Positions 44,083 to 57,037 of a stretch of DNA of 64,000 nt are shown here, piece after piece (position 1 is the stretch's first letter; each line of letters opens with the position of its first letter). Position numbers and translations under genes: made by a program. The stretch is from NCBI GenBank assembly GCA_037367405.1, contig JAZKJV010009780.1, forward strand, positions 24,338-88,337, in the 5' to 3' direction. The notes beneath the pieces are model-generated. The model did not search any database, was not told where the DNA came from, and saw only the letters and a program-made list of their open reading frames with translations. The DNA is from Ottelia alismoides. Its lineage: Eukaryota > Streptophyta > Magnoliopsida > Alismatales > Hydrocharitaceae.

Positions 44083-46224
44083 TAGGGTTGGGCATGGGCC
44101 GGGCTGGGCCGGGCCCTGAAGGGCCCAGGCCCAAGCCCATCTTACTAATTCGGGCTTTGGGCCGGGCCTAGGCCCGCTGTTTTTGTAAATCTTCGGCCCA
44201 AGCCCAGGCCCGGCCCAACTTCTTCGGGCCGGGCTTGGGCCGGGCCGGCCCATCAACACACACACACCCAACAGACTTTCTTCTTCTTAATTATAGTACC
44301 TACTGCGCACTGCAATTAAAAATAATATAATTGGGTTTTGGTATTCGGTGCTTTCAGTAATTTTTTTTGTTTGCAAAGATGACCTGTTTGGTTCGAAGCC
44401 ATAAAAAAACTTGAGTTCAAATTATATTACTAATATAAAGAAAATCCACATATGGAAACTCAGCACATAAGTTATCTGCCAGAACCTCTTTAAGTTTAAA
44501 ATAGATGAAAGCTCTTGACATGTGTATAAATTGAAAAAAATATAATAGATATTTAATAGAGGAAAGCTAACCTCCTTACTTAGACATCCATGAGCCTCAT
44601 AGCAACTGCAATGTTATAAATTGAAGCTGAATCACAACCAATTCCAAGGTTTGAAAATAAAACTTCTACACCAGTGGCAGCCTGCTCAAGAATTTGAGGT
44701 GTGTAGTACAGAACACCATTTACACCAGCAAACTGCAAAGAATCAACATATATTACTGTCAAAATAGGTGCTCTGCAATTACTCTCAAAAGAGGTGCTCT
44801 GCAACTTAATAAGATATGGCACATCCAACCAAAATTCAACAGCTGAAGCCTCCACAACACCAACTGGATATAAGATCAATTTAGAAAAACATAATTATTT
44901 CAATTTATCAACAACAAAATGAAAAATAATTCCATATACAAAGCAGTGCTAAAAACAGCAACTTATTTCGAGATAGCACCAAAAATGTCGACTTGAATAA
45001 TCTACATGGATGCTTATGTTCAGGGAGGAGCAGACCAAACCCAATTGCAAAGGAATTGATAAAGATATAGAAGCAGAATAAAATCAACCAGACCACAAGA
45101 ACGTCAGGTTTGCATCTATATCCAGTTTCCATCCATGTTAAATAGAACGAGTTTTTGAAGGGAAAATGGTAAAACATGAATCAAGGTCCCATAAATGACA
45201 CAAGGGTAAAAAAAGAGAGCTCCCTGTAAATTTCATAATGTGAATATAAGGTCACTCACAGAAACCTAATCTGGAATGCTGCTATTGTTCTTTTATGAAA
45301 AAGTAAATTGATTTACAAATTTGACGAATTACCGAGTAAAACTCTACCAGGTACATCATTCTTCCATGCATTTCGAAGATTTCAATTCCCCTCTGCAGCT
45401 TACATGGAAGAGTTGTGAGAAAGCTTTCACTATACAATCTACGGACCTCATATTATGTACATATATTTTCTACAGAGGATCAGCTACCCATATGGGTAGG
45501 CAATCTTCCATCTCGTACCCCCGTCGACCATCGCTAGGGGTCTGTTGCTCTACGTATATAGATACGTATACATTGATATTAAGTATAGCATGTGCATAAT
45601 ATACCAAAATGGTAAGAAATGGTGCATCGGAGCTTTCACAAGCAGAGAAGGCTATAAAACACAAGTGGAATGAAGGCATTGTCCAGCTGCAAAGAAGGCT
45701 ATAAATCACCTCTCGTTCTGTTAGAGGACGCTGAGCACCGGAGCCTTGTGTTGGAGCCTTGGAAGAGCACGACCGCGGGCGCTGGTAGGGAGAGGGAGGA
45801 CAGGAGCGGCGCTGGCGAGGGAATGGGAGCGGTATGGGCGGCGACGGCGGGCTCTGGCAGGGAAAGGGAGGAGTGGCGCTCGCGAGGCCCGCGAGGGAAT
45901 TAGAATCGGGATGGGTTTTAGGGCAAAAGGGTTCGGGACCTCGGGTTAGGGTTAAAGGGGGAATGGTATCGGGCCGGGCTTCGTGGGCCCAAATCGGGCC
46001 AATTGCCGGGCCGGGCTCGGGCCAATCCTCGGGCTAATAAACGGGCCGGGCCTCGGGCCAAGTCGGGTTGGGCCGACCCAGGCCCGAGCCCGGCCCAAAC
46101 TAATTTTGGGCCCAGATTTTAGGCCCAGGCCCGGCCCATTGATATATTGGGCTTGGGCCGGGCTGACTTTTTGGGGCCGGGCTACGGGCTGGGTCGGGCC
46201 GGCCCAGCCCAATGCCCATCCCTA
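44083..46224. mobile_element. non-autonomous hAT element with captured transporter fragment
   Basis: The ends TAGGGTTGGGCATGGGCC and (inverted) TAGGGATGGGCATTGGGC are flanked by identical 8 bp CTCACGAG (44075-44082 and 46225-46232), the hAT signature. Each end carries about 170-250 bp of GGGCCGGGC/GGCCCAGGC words, as in several plant hAT families. No transposase (RNase H-like or dimerisation domain) is seen in the 2,142 bp. The inside holds a monosaccharide transporter fragment and a GC-rich stretch (45700-45960). The exact target duplication suggests a fairly recent insertion. Confidence 0.9.
44580..44740 (-). pseudogene. tonoplast monosaccharide transporter fragment (captured)
   Basis: The minus strand reads FAGVNGVLYYTPQILEQA, then VEVLFSNLG and AVAMRLMDV. 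This is the conserved membrane region of TMT/MSSP-type vacuolar sugar/proton antiporters of the MFS. The family normally has about 15 residues between SDSASF and AVAMRLMDV; most are absent here, a Thr-Gly pair is inserted after LEQA, and no other exon is recognisable. It lies inside the hAT element, so it is a captured, non-functional gene piece. The CAG/G boundary before FAGVNG may be an original splice acceptor. Confidence 0.8.
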
Positions 46225-46455
46225 CTCACGAGGTATAAGTGAAAGATTTTTTAATTTTAATTTAATAGTACAAGGGGATTGGTGAAAATCTCCAGACAAG
46301 ATAATTAATTCCGGACAAGACAATTAATTGAAGGGCCCATTCATTCCCTTGTTATTATTATTATTGCTAACAGGCAGTAAATATGGGTTGAGCTACTCCG
46401 AGAGAGAGATAGGAGTGGTGCTTGTGGGGGGACCGGTGCTGCCGGTGCCAAATTG
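46225..46455 (+). promoter_or_regulatory. promoter-proximal region of the RING-H2 gene
   Basis: Between the hAT end and the TATA box lie only about 230 bp, which include an ATTATTATTATTATTG run and a GA-rich stretch (GAGAGAGAGATAGGAG). This short space is the likely core promoter; upstream control may now sit inside or beyond the hAT element. Confidence 0.5.
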
Positions 46456-46466
46456 CTATATATATT
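46456..46466 (+). promoter_or_regulatory. TATA box of the RING-H2 gene
   Basis: CTATATATATT stands about 30 bp before the inferred start of a 5'UTR exon that ends at a good donor (46634/46635). Confidence 0.6.
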
Positions 46467-46489
46467 TCGAAGTGGCAAATACGTTGTTT

Positions 46490-46634
46490 CCCTCAAGGGC
46501 CTCAACCTCTCTCTCCCCTCCTCTCCCTCTTGCAGCTGCCGTCTTGCACAGGGCAAAGATCTGATCAACCGCCTCTTATCCTTCCCGAAGAGGGTCGAGA
46601 TCGAGCCCGCGAGGCTCCTCTTCCCATTTCGCAG
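46490..46634 (+). other. 5'UTR exon of the RING-H2 gene
   Basis: CT-rich leader sequence ends TTTCGCAG before GTGAAAATCC. The start is inferred from the TATA box. A 1.16 kb intron (46635-47796, GTGAAA to TTTCAG) separates it from the coding exon. 5'UTR introns are common in RING-H2 genes of this type, but no transcript is available to prove this one. Confidence 0.55.
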
Positions 46635-47843
46635 GTGAAAATCCCTTCTTTATTCACTTCTCTGCTCGAGATTGAGCGTTTGCTCCAGTTTTTGCTGCAA
46701 TCCTGCGGTTCTTTTGGGATCTTAGTGAAATGCCCGGTTTCGTAGTGGAAAGGTTGTCCCTCTGAAATCAATGCCCTTCTTTCTGTTTTGTGGAGATCTA
46801 ATTCCCTAGAAAGTACGGGTTTTTGTTCTTTTATTGGACTTTAAGATGGTTCTTGGGAAGTCTTGTTATGGGGCTACTGAGTCTTAGGATCTCACTCCCT
46901 TTGCGAAGATTAAACTGTGGTATTTCCTCGTTTTTGGTTTATTTCTCTTGCCATTGTAACAAAAGATTCCAATATCAGGTTTGAGGGAATAAATATCGCA
47001 CCGCACAAATTTTTGTCTTTTTTATAAAGAGAAGCGTTGCCATATTTCTTTGATACAAAGCTTGGGGAGGTTTCTGTCACTGTGCTGCGTGGATCTGGAA
47101 GTATGTTTTTTTTTGCAGATTCTGCGCTTAGATATTTAATTCTATACTAGATGAACCTGTTCTAAGACAACTCGACATATATCTTGCTGATTATAATATT
47201 TCTACATGTGTGTGAAATGCTTTGTTTTGGATTTACTGTTTTAGATGTCATACAATCACCCAAACTCTGTTTGAATTCATTGGTGGATAGTATCCCTTGA
47301 ATAAGAAGGAATATCTATGCACATCTTTAGGAGTGGATTTCAACGTGGCTGCCAAGTTGACTATAGAACAATTTTCCTCTTGGATGAAGTTTAAGTTGTT
47401 GATCTTGAGGTTATTTCAAAAGAAACAGAAGGTGATTTGATATGTTATCTTTATTATGCGGTGGAATCACTTCTGGAAAGGATGGAGCTACTTTATCCAG
47501 TCGTCTATTTATGATATTAGGCGCTCCTGAAAGCTTAGGTTCGGTGCCTTTCTAGAGTTACAATTCATATATTATAACCCATCTTGAAAAGTGAAAAACT
47601 GTATTCCATAATGATATTATTTGAAGTAAATCAATTATAGAACCAAAAGCTTATGTTATAATTTCACTTAATATGTTTTTGTATTGAATTCCGTACTAAA
47701 TTTGAAATAAGATCATTTTAGAACTAACTTGTTCTGTTATAATTCCAGATTTGTATATGGTTTTTGTTGAATATGTGTTTGTGTTTGTCATTTCAGACTC
47801 TTCACACGAGAACATCGGATATTTGGAGAACACCAGCAGACTG

Positions 47844-48314
47844 ATGGGCTTATCCAGCCTCCCCACCCCCTCTGATGGTATTCTCACGCTTGTCTTGGTC
47901 AACACTGCTCTCTCCTTCTCATTTTTCAAGCAGATCATCCAGTCCATTCTTGATACCATTGGTTTGAATCGTTACCATCTATTTGACTCTGATCAATTGG
48001 ACTACTCTGGTTCATCCTCCACAACTGCAACCGACTCCATAAGCCAAAGGTTCAAGGCCAAAGTCAGGGCCATCCGATTTGGTGACCGGGCTGAGGATGA
48101 CTCGGAGCCAGTTCTTCACCCGGATTGCCGGGTTTGCCTCTCCCGATTTGAAAAGGACTCGATGGTGAACCCGCTTCCTTGTGGCCATTTCTTTCATGCA
48201 GTCTGTCTCGAGAAGTGGCTTGACTATCACCACGTCACTTGTCCTCTCTGCCGGACTTGGGTTCTTCCAGCTGGATGCGATGAAGCGGAGGATGCTGCCT
48301 GTCCCTATTTTTAG
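47844..48314 (+). CDS. RING-H2 E3 ubiquitin ligase, XERICO/RHA2 type
   Basis: The 156-residue protein starts MGLSSLPTPSDG, the conserved start of the XERICO/RHA2 family, so this ATG is chosen over upstream in-frame ATGs in the leader. A hydrophobic stretch at about residues 13-40 could anchor it in a membrane. The RING-H2 finger near residues 98-140 keeps all zinc ligands (CRVC, CGHFFH, C, CPLC) and ends WLDYHHVTCPLCRTWVLP. Such proteins ubiquitinate targets with an E2; Arabidopsis XERICO promotes ABA accumulation and RHA2a/b act in ABA signalling. The role here is inferred by family. It converges with the NPH3 gene, and a hAT element sits just upstream. Confidence 0.88.
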   Translation: MGLSSLPTPSDGILTLVLVNTALSFSFFKQIIQSILDTIGLNRYHLFDSDQLDYSGSSSTTATDSISQRFKAKVRAIRFGDRAEDDSEPVLHPDCRVCLSRFEKDSMVNPLPCGHFFHAVCLEKWLDYHHVTCPLCRTWVLPAGCDEAEDAACPYF

Positions 48315-48884
48315 TGGTATCTAATCATGCCACTGCTGAGGATGTACAATAAGGTGGGACTGAGTCTGTTGTAGTGTTGATTTTGACAATGGTACATGCT
48401 GTATTGGCGCCCTTACTCTTTTTGTTGTGTACATGTTTATTGTACATGACATTTTGTTTCTGTACAGTTTGGTAATATTAGTATCCCGCTGTTTCGTCTT
48501 CCTGTTTATTCATGTTGGAAGGAAATTCAGAAAGGCTTGAAGTAATGCTGTTTTTCACATATCACTTGTTTGGGAGTTGGAGATTTTGAAACATGACGTT
48601 GTTTCTCCTGTGGTGCTTAACTTTTGATGATCATGTTCTTTCATGCTACACTTTTCTTGTAAAAACGAAATTCAAGGCGTATTTTTCTTAACAAGTAAGG
48701 TCTATTTTATAATCATCCTATGAAAAGAACACTCAGGAAAAAGAGAGGTGAATCTGTCTACCATTTTGCAATAAAAATGATAAATACATGGCAGATATAA
48801 AAGAATGGAAACTACGGAATCTAAATATAGAGAAAACGCATCGTATCTCGTTGGCAGAGTAGTCACTCAAAATTATCCTTCCAG
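48315..48884. other. convergent 3' intergenic region
   Basis: It contains the RING gene 3'UTR (TTTTGTTGTGTACATGT-type near-upstream elements to about 48480) and the NPH3 3'UTR on the other strand. No other gene is seen. Confidence 0.55.
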
Positions 48885-49295
48885 CTACTTATGTTTGGAG
48901 CTGCTTGCTTGTCCCTTCCTGATATTGATATCTCTCAGCTTATTCGTAATGGCCTTTCGCTCTGATGTCATTCTTGATCTTTCCGTCCTTGAAATCTTGC
49001 TTTCTGTTTCGTCAAGTTGTCGAGTTCCTCGTTCCATTCTGTCAGGTATGCTTGGCTCTTCTGTAGATCCCTGGCTGTGAAGTGCGTTGATCACATGGCT
49101 TAATGCAGGACATGCCTGCTTCGTGGCTTGGCTGCTCCCTGCTTCTTCCTGTGCTATGTAGAGGACTTGAATCACAGTTCTTAGTGGTAGACTTTCATTC
49201 CTGATGGCATGGGAGCGCATCTCACTGGATAGTTTTCGGCAGTCTAACATTCTACATAGTTGTTTCTTCTCAGTCTTGCTCAGGTCCCGGTGTTC
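48885..49295 (-). CDS. NPH3 gene exon 5
   Basis: It follows an ATTTAGCAG acceptor and codes for EHRDLSKTEKK through MLDCRKLS to the end of the NPH3 domain (LPLRTVIQVLYIAQEEA), then a charged C-terminal tail rich in Arg, Lys and Ser that stops at TAG (48887-48885). The low-complexity tail is typical of the family's coiled-coil-like C-terminus. Confidence 0.9.
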   Translation of the reverse strand, partial: EHRDLSKTEKKQLCRMLDCRKLSSEMRSHAIRNESLPLRTVIQVLYIAQEEAGSSQATKQACPALSHVINALHSQGSTEEPSIPDRMERGTRQLDETESKISRTERSRMTSERKAITNKLRDINIRKGQASSSKHK

Positions 49296-52200
49296 CTGCT
49301 AAATTTATGAAGATGAACATAACGAAAATAGACTTAAAATGATAGATTCATATGTGGTGACAAGCTTGAACCCTAATGAGATTAGTTCAACCTATTGTAT
49401 CTTTTGATTGCTACTTCTCAACGTAAGCAATGGGAGATTGAATATAACTTTGGTATATGTCAGATGACCCTACCTTAAGGTAGATATCAATTGCCATGTA
49501 GAGGTTGTCATGATTTGCACGAACTATCTCTGGAAGTGTCTCCGCCAACTCTATAATCTTATTGACCGGAATATTTTGGTTGTGTGCTAGTGATTGCAAG
49601 CAGGAATCGAGAATCTCAGCAACAGTTTGCATTGATATCATTGCATGCCGTGCCACATGCTCTGGTACTGGCTGACGGAACTGTGACAAGAAAATATCCA
49701 GGACCGTCTTTACTAGATCAACATCATATGTTTTTGGGGTTGAAGGTGATGGGAAGAGAAGATCTGTTGGTTTTGCTTCATGCAGCTGGTGACCTGCACG
49801 TCGGACAAGCTCCGCAACTGTGGAAGATGATGCCCCAATGTAATTACCTACTTTCAGCAGCCTCAAAAGGAAACTCCCTGAAACCGAACCATGTTCCATT
49901 GGGATCATGCTGACAATTGATTCAAGAATTTGCCGCTGTTTCTGTACTGCCTCTTCTGAACGAGCTCCAAAAATTTCAAATGATGTAGGGTCTGCAGGAT
50001 CCAGTAGGTGCTTGCATGCATAGACATGCAGAGCTTCTCCAATCAGCTGTGGAAGGAGTTGCTTTATTGATTTCAAAGAAGAGATAATCGACCGAAATAC
50101 TTCGAAGTCAAGATCGGAAATGTCTTCTGTCCACCAGTCTTTGGGGACCGATTTGTGTTGCTTGGGATCGTATCCGGGTCTTGTATATGTGTAAGACCAA
50201 TTAACCTACATGAAAAAAATGTCTGGCATGAGATTTATGTGGAAGACTAATTTACTGCAGGTCGTTCCTGGGGAGCGAACCTTTGATGGTGATTTGAGGA
50301 TATTCTGAACAATGGAGTCGATACAACGCTGTGTAATTCCAAGGTTCTCAGACCATGGCATGAGTTTCGAAGTTGCTTGTAGTACACTGATCGAGTCCTT
50401 CCAACCATGAAGCATGCATGTGTCGAAGAATGATTCGAGCTTCATCAAGAGATTCCCTTTCGATACCGACTCCGTCATTCGCAAGAATTTCGCTGCACAG
50501 ACGACCGGGACAAAATTCCTTGCACTGAGCTTGATTGCAATGCCATAGCAGAACTTGGCGCAGAGTTCAAATGCTTGTTGTCCTCCTGGAATGTTGTGAA
50601 GCTGCACTGGAGCTGTTTCCCCTGAATCGTCGGAGTCCGAGCAGACACGTTGCAACAATCCACACTTTAGAAGAAGCGGAAACTACAGTTAAAGAAGATT
50701 GTAAGTAAAAAACTTGCATCAGTCGTAACTGCACAAACAACCAAGTAAAATCAAGGAATGGAGACTTCGACAGAAAATAAAGTTGCTAAATTATACATGG
50801 AGTGATCCGGCTTAAACTAAAATACATTTTTTCCGATTTCAGATATAAGCTTTCTATGGGCATGGTGTTAGAAGGCAATGACGATGCAACATAGTGGATC
50901 TTGAATACTTTGGTAAGCTCACTCCTTTTGAAACTATCGCTCTTGATGCACACTGTGAACTTTTGATAATTTTTGGTGCAGCATCTTCTCTTCTTGCAAG
51001 AAAGCCTTGTGTTGGTGTAGACGACGAACAAAGGATGTCTCTTCAGGAACATCTGTAAAAATTGGAACATATGGAGATGTCTCTCCACCACTCCAGACTT
51101 CTTACTCTCCCTCTAGTCACACCCTCTTCCTCCTACAGCAACACCTTTGGCATTCCCTCCTTCCTCTGGCATCTTACCTTGAGGTCGTTTGTCATGGGAA
51201 CTACCATAATATATATGTCAAACTTTTTATCGCATCTATATTCCTTTCTCATGTCCTCCCCCAACTGTCCCCATCCCTCTCTTTGATGTCCTCCTTTTGT
51301 CCTCGAGCTCAGGATCCATTATGACTAATGGCTACTTGATGGGATGCGTTGTGATGGCAAAGTCTCCAATCCCATCACCTTTGTCCCCATCGCTGAAATT
51401 TTGTAGATGCCAACTTCACTGTGAGTATCTAGTAGTATTTTGCCAATTTCCTCTGGATTATGGGGTTCCCTCACTTCCTACTTCGACATCTTAAGCCAAC
51501 ATCTGTCCAACCAATGAGATCAACCCCGAGGGTCCCTATAATTGACAATGCACCAGGAATGTTTTTTTGCCTTGAATCAAAAGAAGAGTAAGAATTACAG
51601 TGGAAAATTCTGTTCCACTTGGAACAATGGGTCTTCGAATTGAAGCTGTAATGGTTGGAAGATTGATTCCCAATTTCCCATCCCCTGGGGCCTCTTCCTT
51701 GTCTTCTTCATGGTCCTTATTATGGAGTGTCCATCCTTGAAGACATCTATCAAAAGATAGACAAAGTTCCCTCGATGTGCTACTACATTGTTTCGATTCT
51801 CATGTAGTGGGTGGTCGTATTTTGGGGATCAAGTTCTTGATAGAGTTATATACACGGTAAGAGATGACCAAAAGATAGGTTGGATGGGGAAAAGAAGGAT
51901 CTTTTTGTATTTTTGTTTGTTTATTTTAAAAACATTATATTCATGTAATGTCAACTTAACGGATGTTTTTTGTTGAATGGGAATGAATGAGATGCAATAC
52001 CATTAACCCTAGAGCTCTCTTATATAGGAGAAAAGCTCTATGGGTAATTTACATAGGGAGGACAGACAAAAACTACATAATAACGTTACTCTAACACTCC
52101 CCCTCAAGCTGGAGCATATATATCCAACATGCTCAGCTTGGAACAGCAAAGATGAAATGGACCCCTAGCAAGGGCCTTCGTGAACATGTCTGCAACCTGT

Positions 52201-55200
52201 TCTCCTGATGATACATGAGACGTTGAAATAAGTCCGTTTTGAATTAAGTCTCGTGTATAATGGCAATCCACTTCAATGTGCTTCGTCCTCTCATTGAAGG
52301 CTGGATTATTGGCTATGAACAAAGCTGCATGATTATCACATTTCAGATGCATGGGAAGAGGGACATCAATAGTTAAATCCGTCAAAACGGATTTAACCCA
52401 CATCATCTCAGCACTTCCTTGGGCCATTGCCCTATATTTTGACTCTGCACTAGATCGAGCCACTACAGTTTGCTTCTTACTCTTCCAAGCTACTGGTGAG
52501 CTGCCAACGAATACAATAAAGCCTGAAGTTGACTTTCTATCATTAGAGCACCCAGCATAGTCTGCATCAGCATAACCTGTGACGGATATAGAGGTATCTC
52601 TTCTAAACAGAAGACCAGTACCTGGAGACGACTTCAGATATCTCAAGATCATAAAAAGAGCATTCATGTGAGCCTGCCTGGGTTGCTCCATGAATTGGCC
52701 TACCCTATTAACCGCAAAGGCTATATCCGATCGGGTAATAGTGACATACAAGAGCTTTCCCACTAGCTCTCTATATCGTCTCTTGTCTACCTCCTCAGAA
52801 TCATCATCATAAAGTTTGACATTAGAATCCATAGGAGTAGCAGCTGGTCTACATCCTGCCATACCTGTCTCAGATAGGAGATCAGTAACATACTTCCTTT
52901 GTGTCATTACCATACCTTGCTTGTTTCGTGCAAACTCCAGCCCCAAGAAATAGCGAAGTGTACCCAAATCCTTCATAACGAACTGCTCGCTAAGAAATTC
53001 CTTGGCTGCTCGAATGCCCTGCTCATTACTTCCTGTAATAATAATATCATCAACATACACTAGGATGATCACAGTACCTCGCTGATCTCTCTTTACAAAG
53101 AGAGTATGATCTGCTGTAGATCTGACAAAGCCCCTTTTTTCAATCAACTCTGAGAGCTTTTGAAACCAGGCTCGTGGACTCTGCTTCAGGCCATAGATGG
53201 CCTTATGAAGACGACATACCATACCTGACTCCCCCTTAGCAGCAAACCCTGGTGGCTGCTGCATATACACTTCTTCCTGGAGATCACCATACAAGAAAGC
53301 ATTCGTGACATCCAACTGAAATAGGGGCCAGTCACGGACAACAGCCACAACAATGAGAATCCGTAGGGTAGAATGTCGTGCTACTGGAGAAAACGTCTCC
53401 TGATAGTCCACCCCATATGTTTGGGTGAACCCACGAGCAACCAATCGGGCTTTGTATCTATCAACCGTACCATCAGGCCGATGTTTAATTGTAAAGACCC
53501 ATTTGCTACCTACTACTGACGCGCCTGGTGGGAGTTGTACAACACTCCACGTACCACTTGACTGCAATGCCGCCATCTCCTCCTCCATAGCTAAGCACCA
53601 TGGGCCGCTCTGTAATGCCTCCTGATATGACCGTGGGATCTCCACAGTCGATAACCCTACAACAAAGTGACGAAAGTCTGGAGATAAACGCTCCAAAGAA
53701 CCCTGAGATGCAAAATCCATCCCATATTTGGGATTCAAAGTCCGAGCACGCTTCTGCCTTCGAAAGGTAATAGGGATGTCTAGATCATCAACTGGAGTAG
53801 TAGAATCGTCTGTAACCTGTACATCCATCTGTACATGCAAATCACATATGCCATTAGTAGTTCTCAAATGTTCAGTACATACCTCGGGCGTGCTGGACGA
53901 TGGAGGAGGCACATAAGCAGAGGGCCGACGCTGGTAGACCTGAGGGTAAAAACCTGTTGCTGGTGGTGGTGGCGGCGGTGGTGGTATAGGTTGTGGTGGT
54001 GGTGGAGTAAGTAGAGTAGAACTGGGAACAGATGGAGGAGGAGGTACATAGATATCATCTCCTTCCTCCGAGTGAGTGAGTCTATCACCTGTAGGAGAGA
54101 AATACATAATGGACTCAAAGAATGTGACATCAACACTAACATAGTACCGTTGTCTAACTGGATCAAAACACCGATACCCTTTTTGGGTTTTGGAATAACC
54201 CACGAAAACGCATTTGACAGCTCTAGGAGAAAGCTTGTCAAGACCAGGAGAGAAGCAATGAACAAAAGCGACAGACCCAAAGACACGTGGTGTTAGAGAG
54301 AAAAGATCCTTCTCGGGAAACGCAGTCAAGAACATGATCTTGTCTCCTAACACTGACGAAGGCATACGGTTGACCAGATAGCAAGCAGTTAGAACCGCAT
54401 CCCCCCAAAAGGAGTGAGGGGCACAACTCTGAATCAATAGGGTCCTGGTGATGTCCAACAAGTGACGATGTTTCCTCTCAGCCACCCCATTCTGTTGGGA
54501 GGTGTAAGCACAAGAGGTCTGATGTACAATCCCATGAGACATAAGAAATTTTGAGATGTGAGCACTACATAATTCAAGAGCATTATCAGACCGTATGAAC
54601 TTCACTCTAGCAGAGAAAATATTTTTTATTTCAATAATGAAAGACTGGATAACATGAGTAGCATCGGACTTATTTTTAAGTAGAAAAACCCAAGATAACC
54701 TAGAGAATTCATCAACTGCAACAAGATAAAACCTGTGTCCTTGAAGATCAGGGACACGACTAGGACCCCAAATATCAAAATGTAGTAACTCAAACAGACC
54801 ATAACGACTCGAACCTTTATGACTCTGAAACGACGATCGGTGATGTTTGCCAAGTTGGCACGCATCACACTGAAAAGTAGACCTCGGAGAAATCTGAGGA
54901 AGGATATGGACCATCTTTTGCAACGGAAGATGACCAAATCGAAGATGCCATGTGTAAGGTGAAACAGATCCAGCCTTCATAGAAGAGACACCAGCATAAG
55001 AAGACTGCACCAGCTTATAAAGACCCCCTTGCTCACGACCAGTTCCAATCACTCTGCCCGTTAGTATGTCCTGAAACACAAGAGCAGAAGGGTCAAATAT
55101 GGCACGACAATGTAAATCTTTAGTGATTTGACTAATGGACAGTAGATTCATGGAAAAATTAGGAGCATAAAGAACATTCTGAAGCCGTATCCCAGGGGTC

Positions 55201-56979
55201 AGTTGCACCTCCCCCTGATCAGTAATGGGAGAGTGTGTCCCGTCAGCTATCACCACGGAGCGGCCTGTCTGAGTTGCAATAAAATCATCGAACTGCTTCT
55301 TGTCACCACATAAATGGTGAGAAGCTCCTGAGTCCATGATCCATTCTGATAGATCTGCACTGTAACTACTAGTAAGTGCATACATTGTACCTGAATAGGA
55401 TGCTGAGCCGGCTATCTCTGAGGATCCTGAAGTACTGGCTGATCCCTGGCCAGGCATGATCTCCCGAAGTCTCGCCACTAACTCCTCAAACCTCTGATCC
55501 GGGACAAGGGAAGGACCTCCTTCCTGCTGAGCCTGCTCCGCCACACGTGCCGTAGTAGTAGGAAACCCATGCTTGGAGTAGCATGTTTCCTCAGTGTGCC
55601 CAGTCCTGCGACAGTAGGTGCACGACTGTCTAGGAGGTTTGTTACCTCCTCCTCGACCACGACCACCTCTACCTCTAAAATGGGAATAGCCTCCTCTGCC
55701 GCGAGAAGATGCCATAGCTGAAGGTGTCGGAACTCCACCATGAGATATGGAAAGTCTACTCAACCTACGGTAGGCCTCTTCCATAGGTGGGATGGTGGCA
55801 TATGTAAGAATCTGTGCTCGGGAGGCATCATACTCCGGATCAAGGGCTGCTAGAAACACTCCAGTCATCACCGAGTCCATGTACGCTTTGAGCTGCTCCG
55901 GTGTAGCTGTCAATGGAATGTACCCGTGTAGCTTCTCGAACATACCCCTCAGAGAGGTGTACAGGGTATGAAGAGGACGCCCGTTTTGCTTCGAGGTGAA
56001 GATATCATGCTGGAGTTGTAGGATCTTGGACTCGTTCTTCGCCGGAGAATATGTGGCTGCTAGAATATCCCACATAGCCTTCGCAGTTGGTTGACTCAGA
56101 ATGTCATTGGCTATTTCCATGGACACAGTATCGGATAGCCAAACACGCGCATAAGCATCGTCAGCCTCCCATGAGGCGTTAACCCCACTCTTGTCAACAG
56201 GTTCCTCTTGTGTGAGGATATGCTTCTTGCCATTGCACTGCATAAGACACATGAACTGCATGGCCCACAGTTCATAGTTCGTACCATCCATCTTCACAAC
56301 GGGTGCTGGACCTTTGAAGGCACCCAGAGATGGAAAATCTACCTTGTTGTCTGACATGACGACAACAATAACTTGTGACTGGGGTTACACAATCAGACGA
56401 TAATGTCTATTTGTTCATAGACACAAAGCGGTCACGCGCACAGAACAAGTGCATTTAAGGAAGCACGGCTGGGGCATATAATGCACACGCACATGATTTG
56501 TGTGCACAGGAAGGCGCACTGCAGGAGTCGACAACACGCTGGCACAGGAAAAAGGCGCGCTACAGGATTTGCGTGCACAGTCTTGTCAACAGGCGCGCTA
56601 CAGGACTTGCGTGAGGAGGCGCTAGGGCATGGAGTCCACCAGGCGACAGGCGCTACAGACGCTGCAGGAGTCCACCAGGCGACTGTAGGGCTCCAGGCGA
56701 GAGGCGCTAGGGCATGGAGGCGAGAGGCTCCAGACGAAAGGCGAGAGGCTCCAGGCAAAAGGCGAGAGGCTCCAGGCGTTAGGTAGGCGCTAGGGCTCCA
56801 GGCTTCGCGTCGCGCACAGTGGCGCAAGGGCTGGTGGCCAGGAACGATCGGCGCACAGTGGCGTAGTGGCACAGGGGCGCAGAATCGCGCACAGTAGCGC
56901 ACAGGGCTAGCGCGATGGTGACGAAGGCGCGCAGGCGATGGTGACGAAAGCGCGCACAGATTTTGAGAAGATGGTGCCG

Positions 56980-57037
<58 letters not shown>

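Noticed and set aside
44908..45177. 89-codon hydrophobic ORF
   Set aside because: Inside the hAT element; looked like another transporter piece but matches no family segment I can name.
45670..46285. ORFs of 67-100 codons rich in Gly, Arg, Pro
   Set aside because: Products of the GGGCC-rich hAT end and adjacent GC-rich DNA.
47751..47843. Upstream in-frame ATG extension of the RING gene
   Set aside because: It overlaps the putative intron acceptor, and the family start MGLSSLP is at 47844.
51007..51494. ORFs of 65-105 codons in intron 2 of the NPH3 gene
   Set aside because: Ser/Pro/Leu-rich with no domain; no splice evidence.
53864..55741. ORFs of 62-140 codons antisense or shifted within the copia polyprotein
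   Set aside because: Shadows of the intact gag-pol frame.
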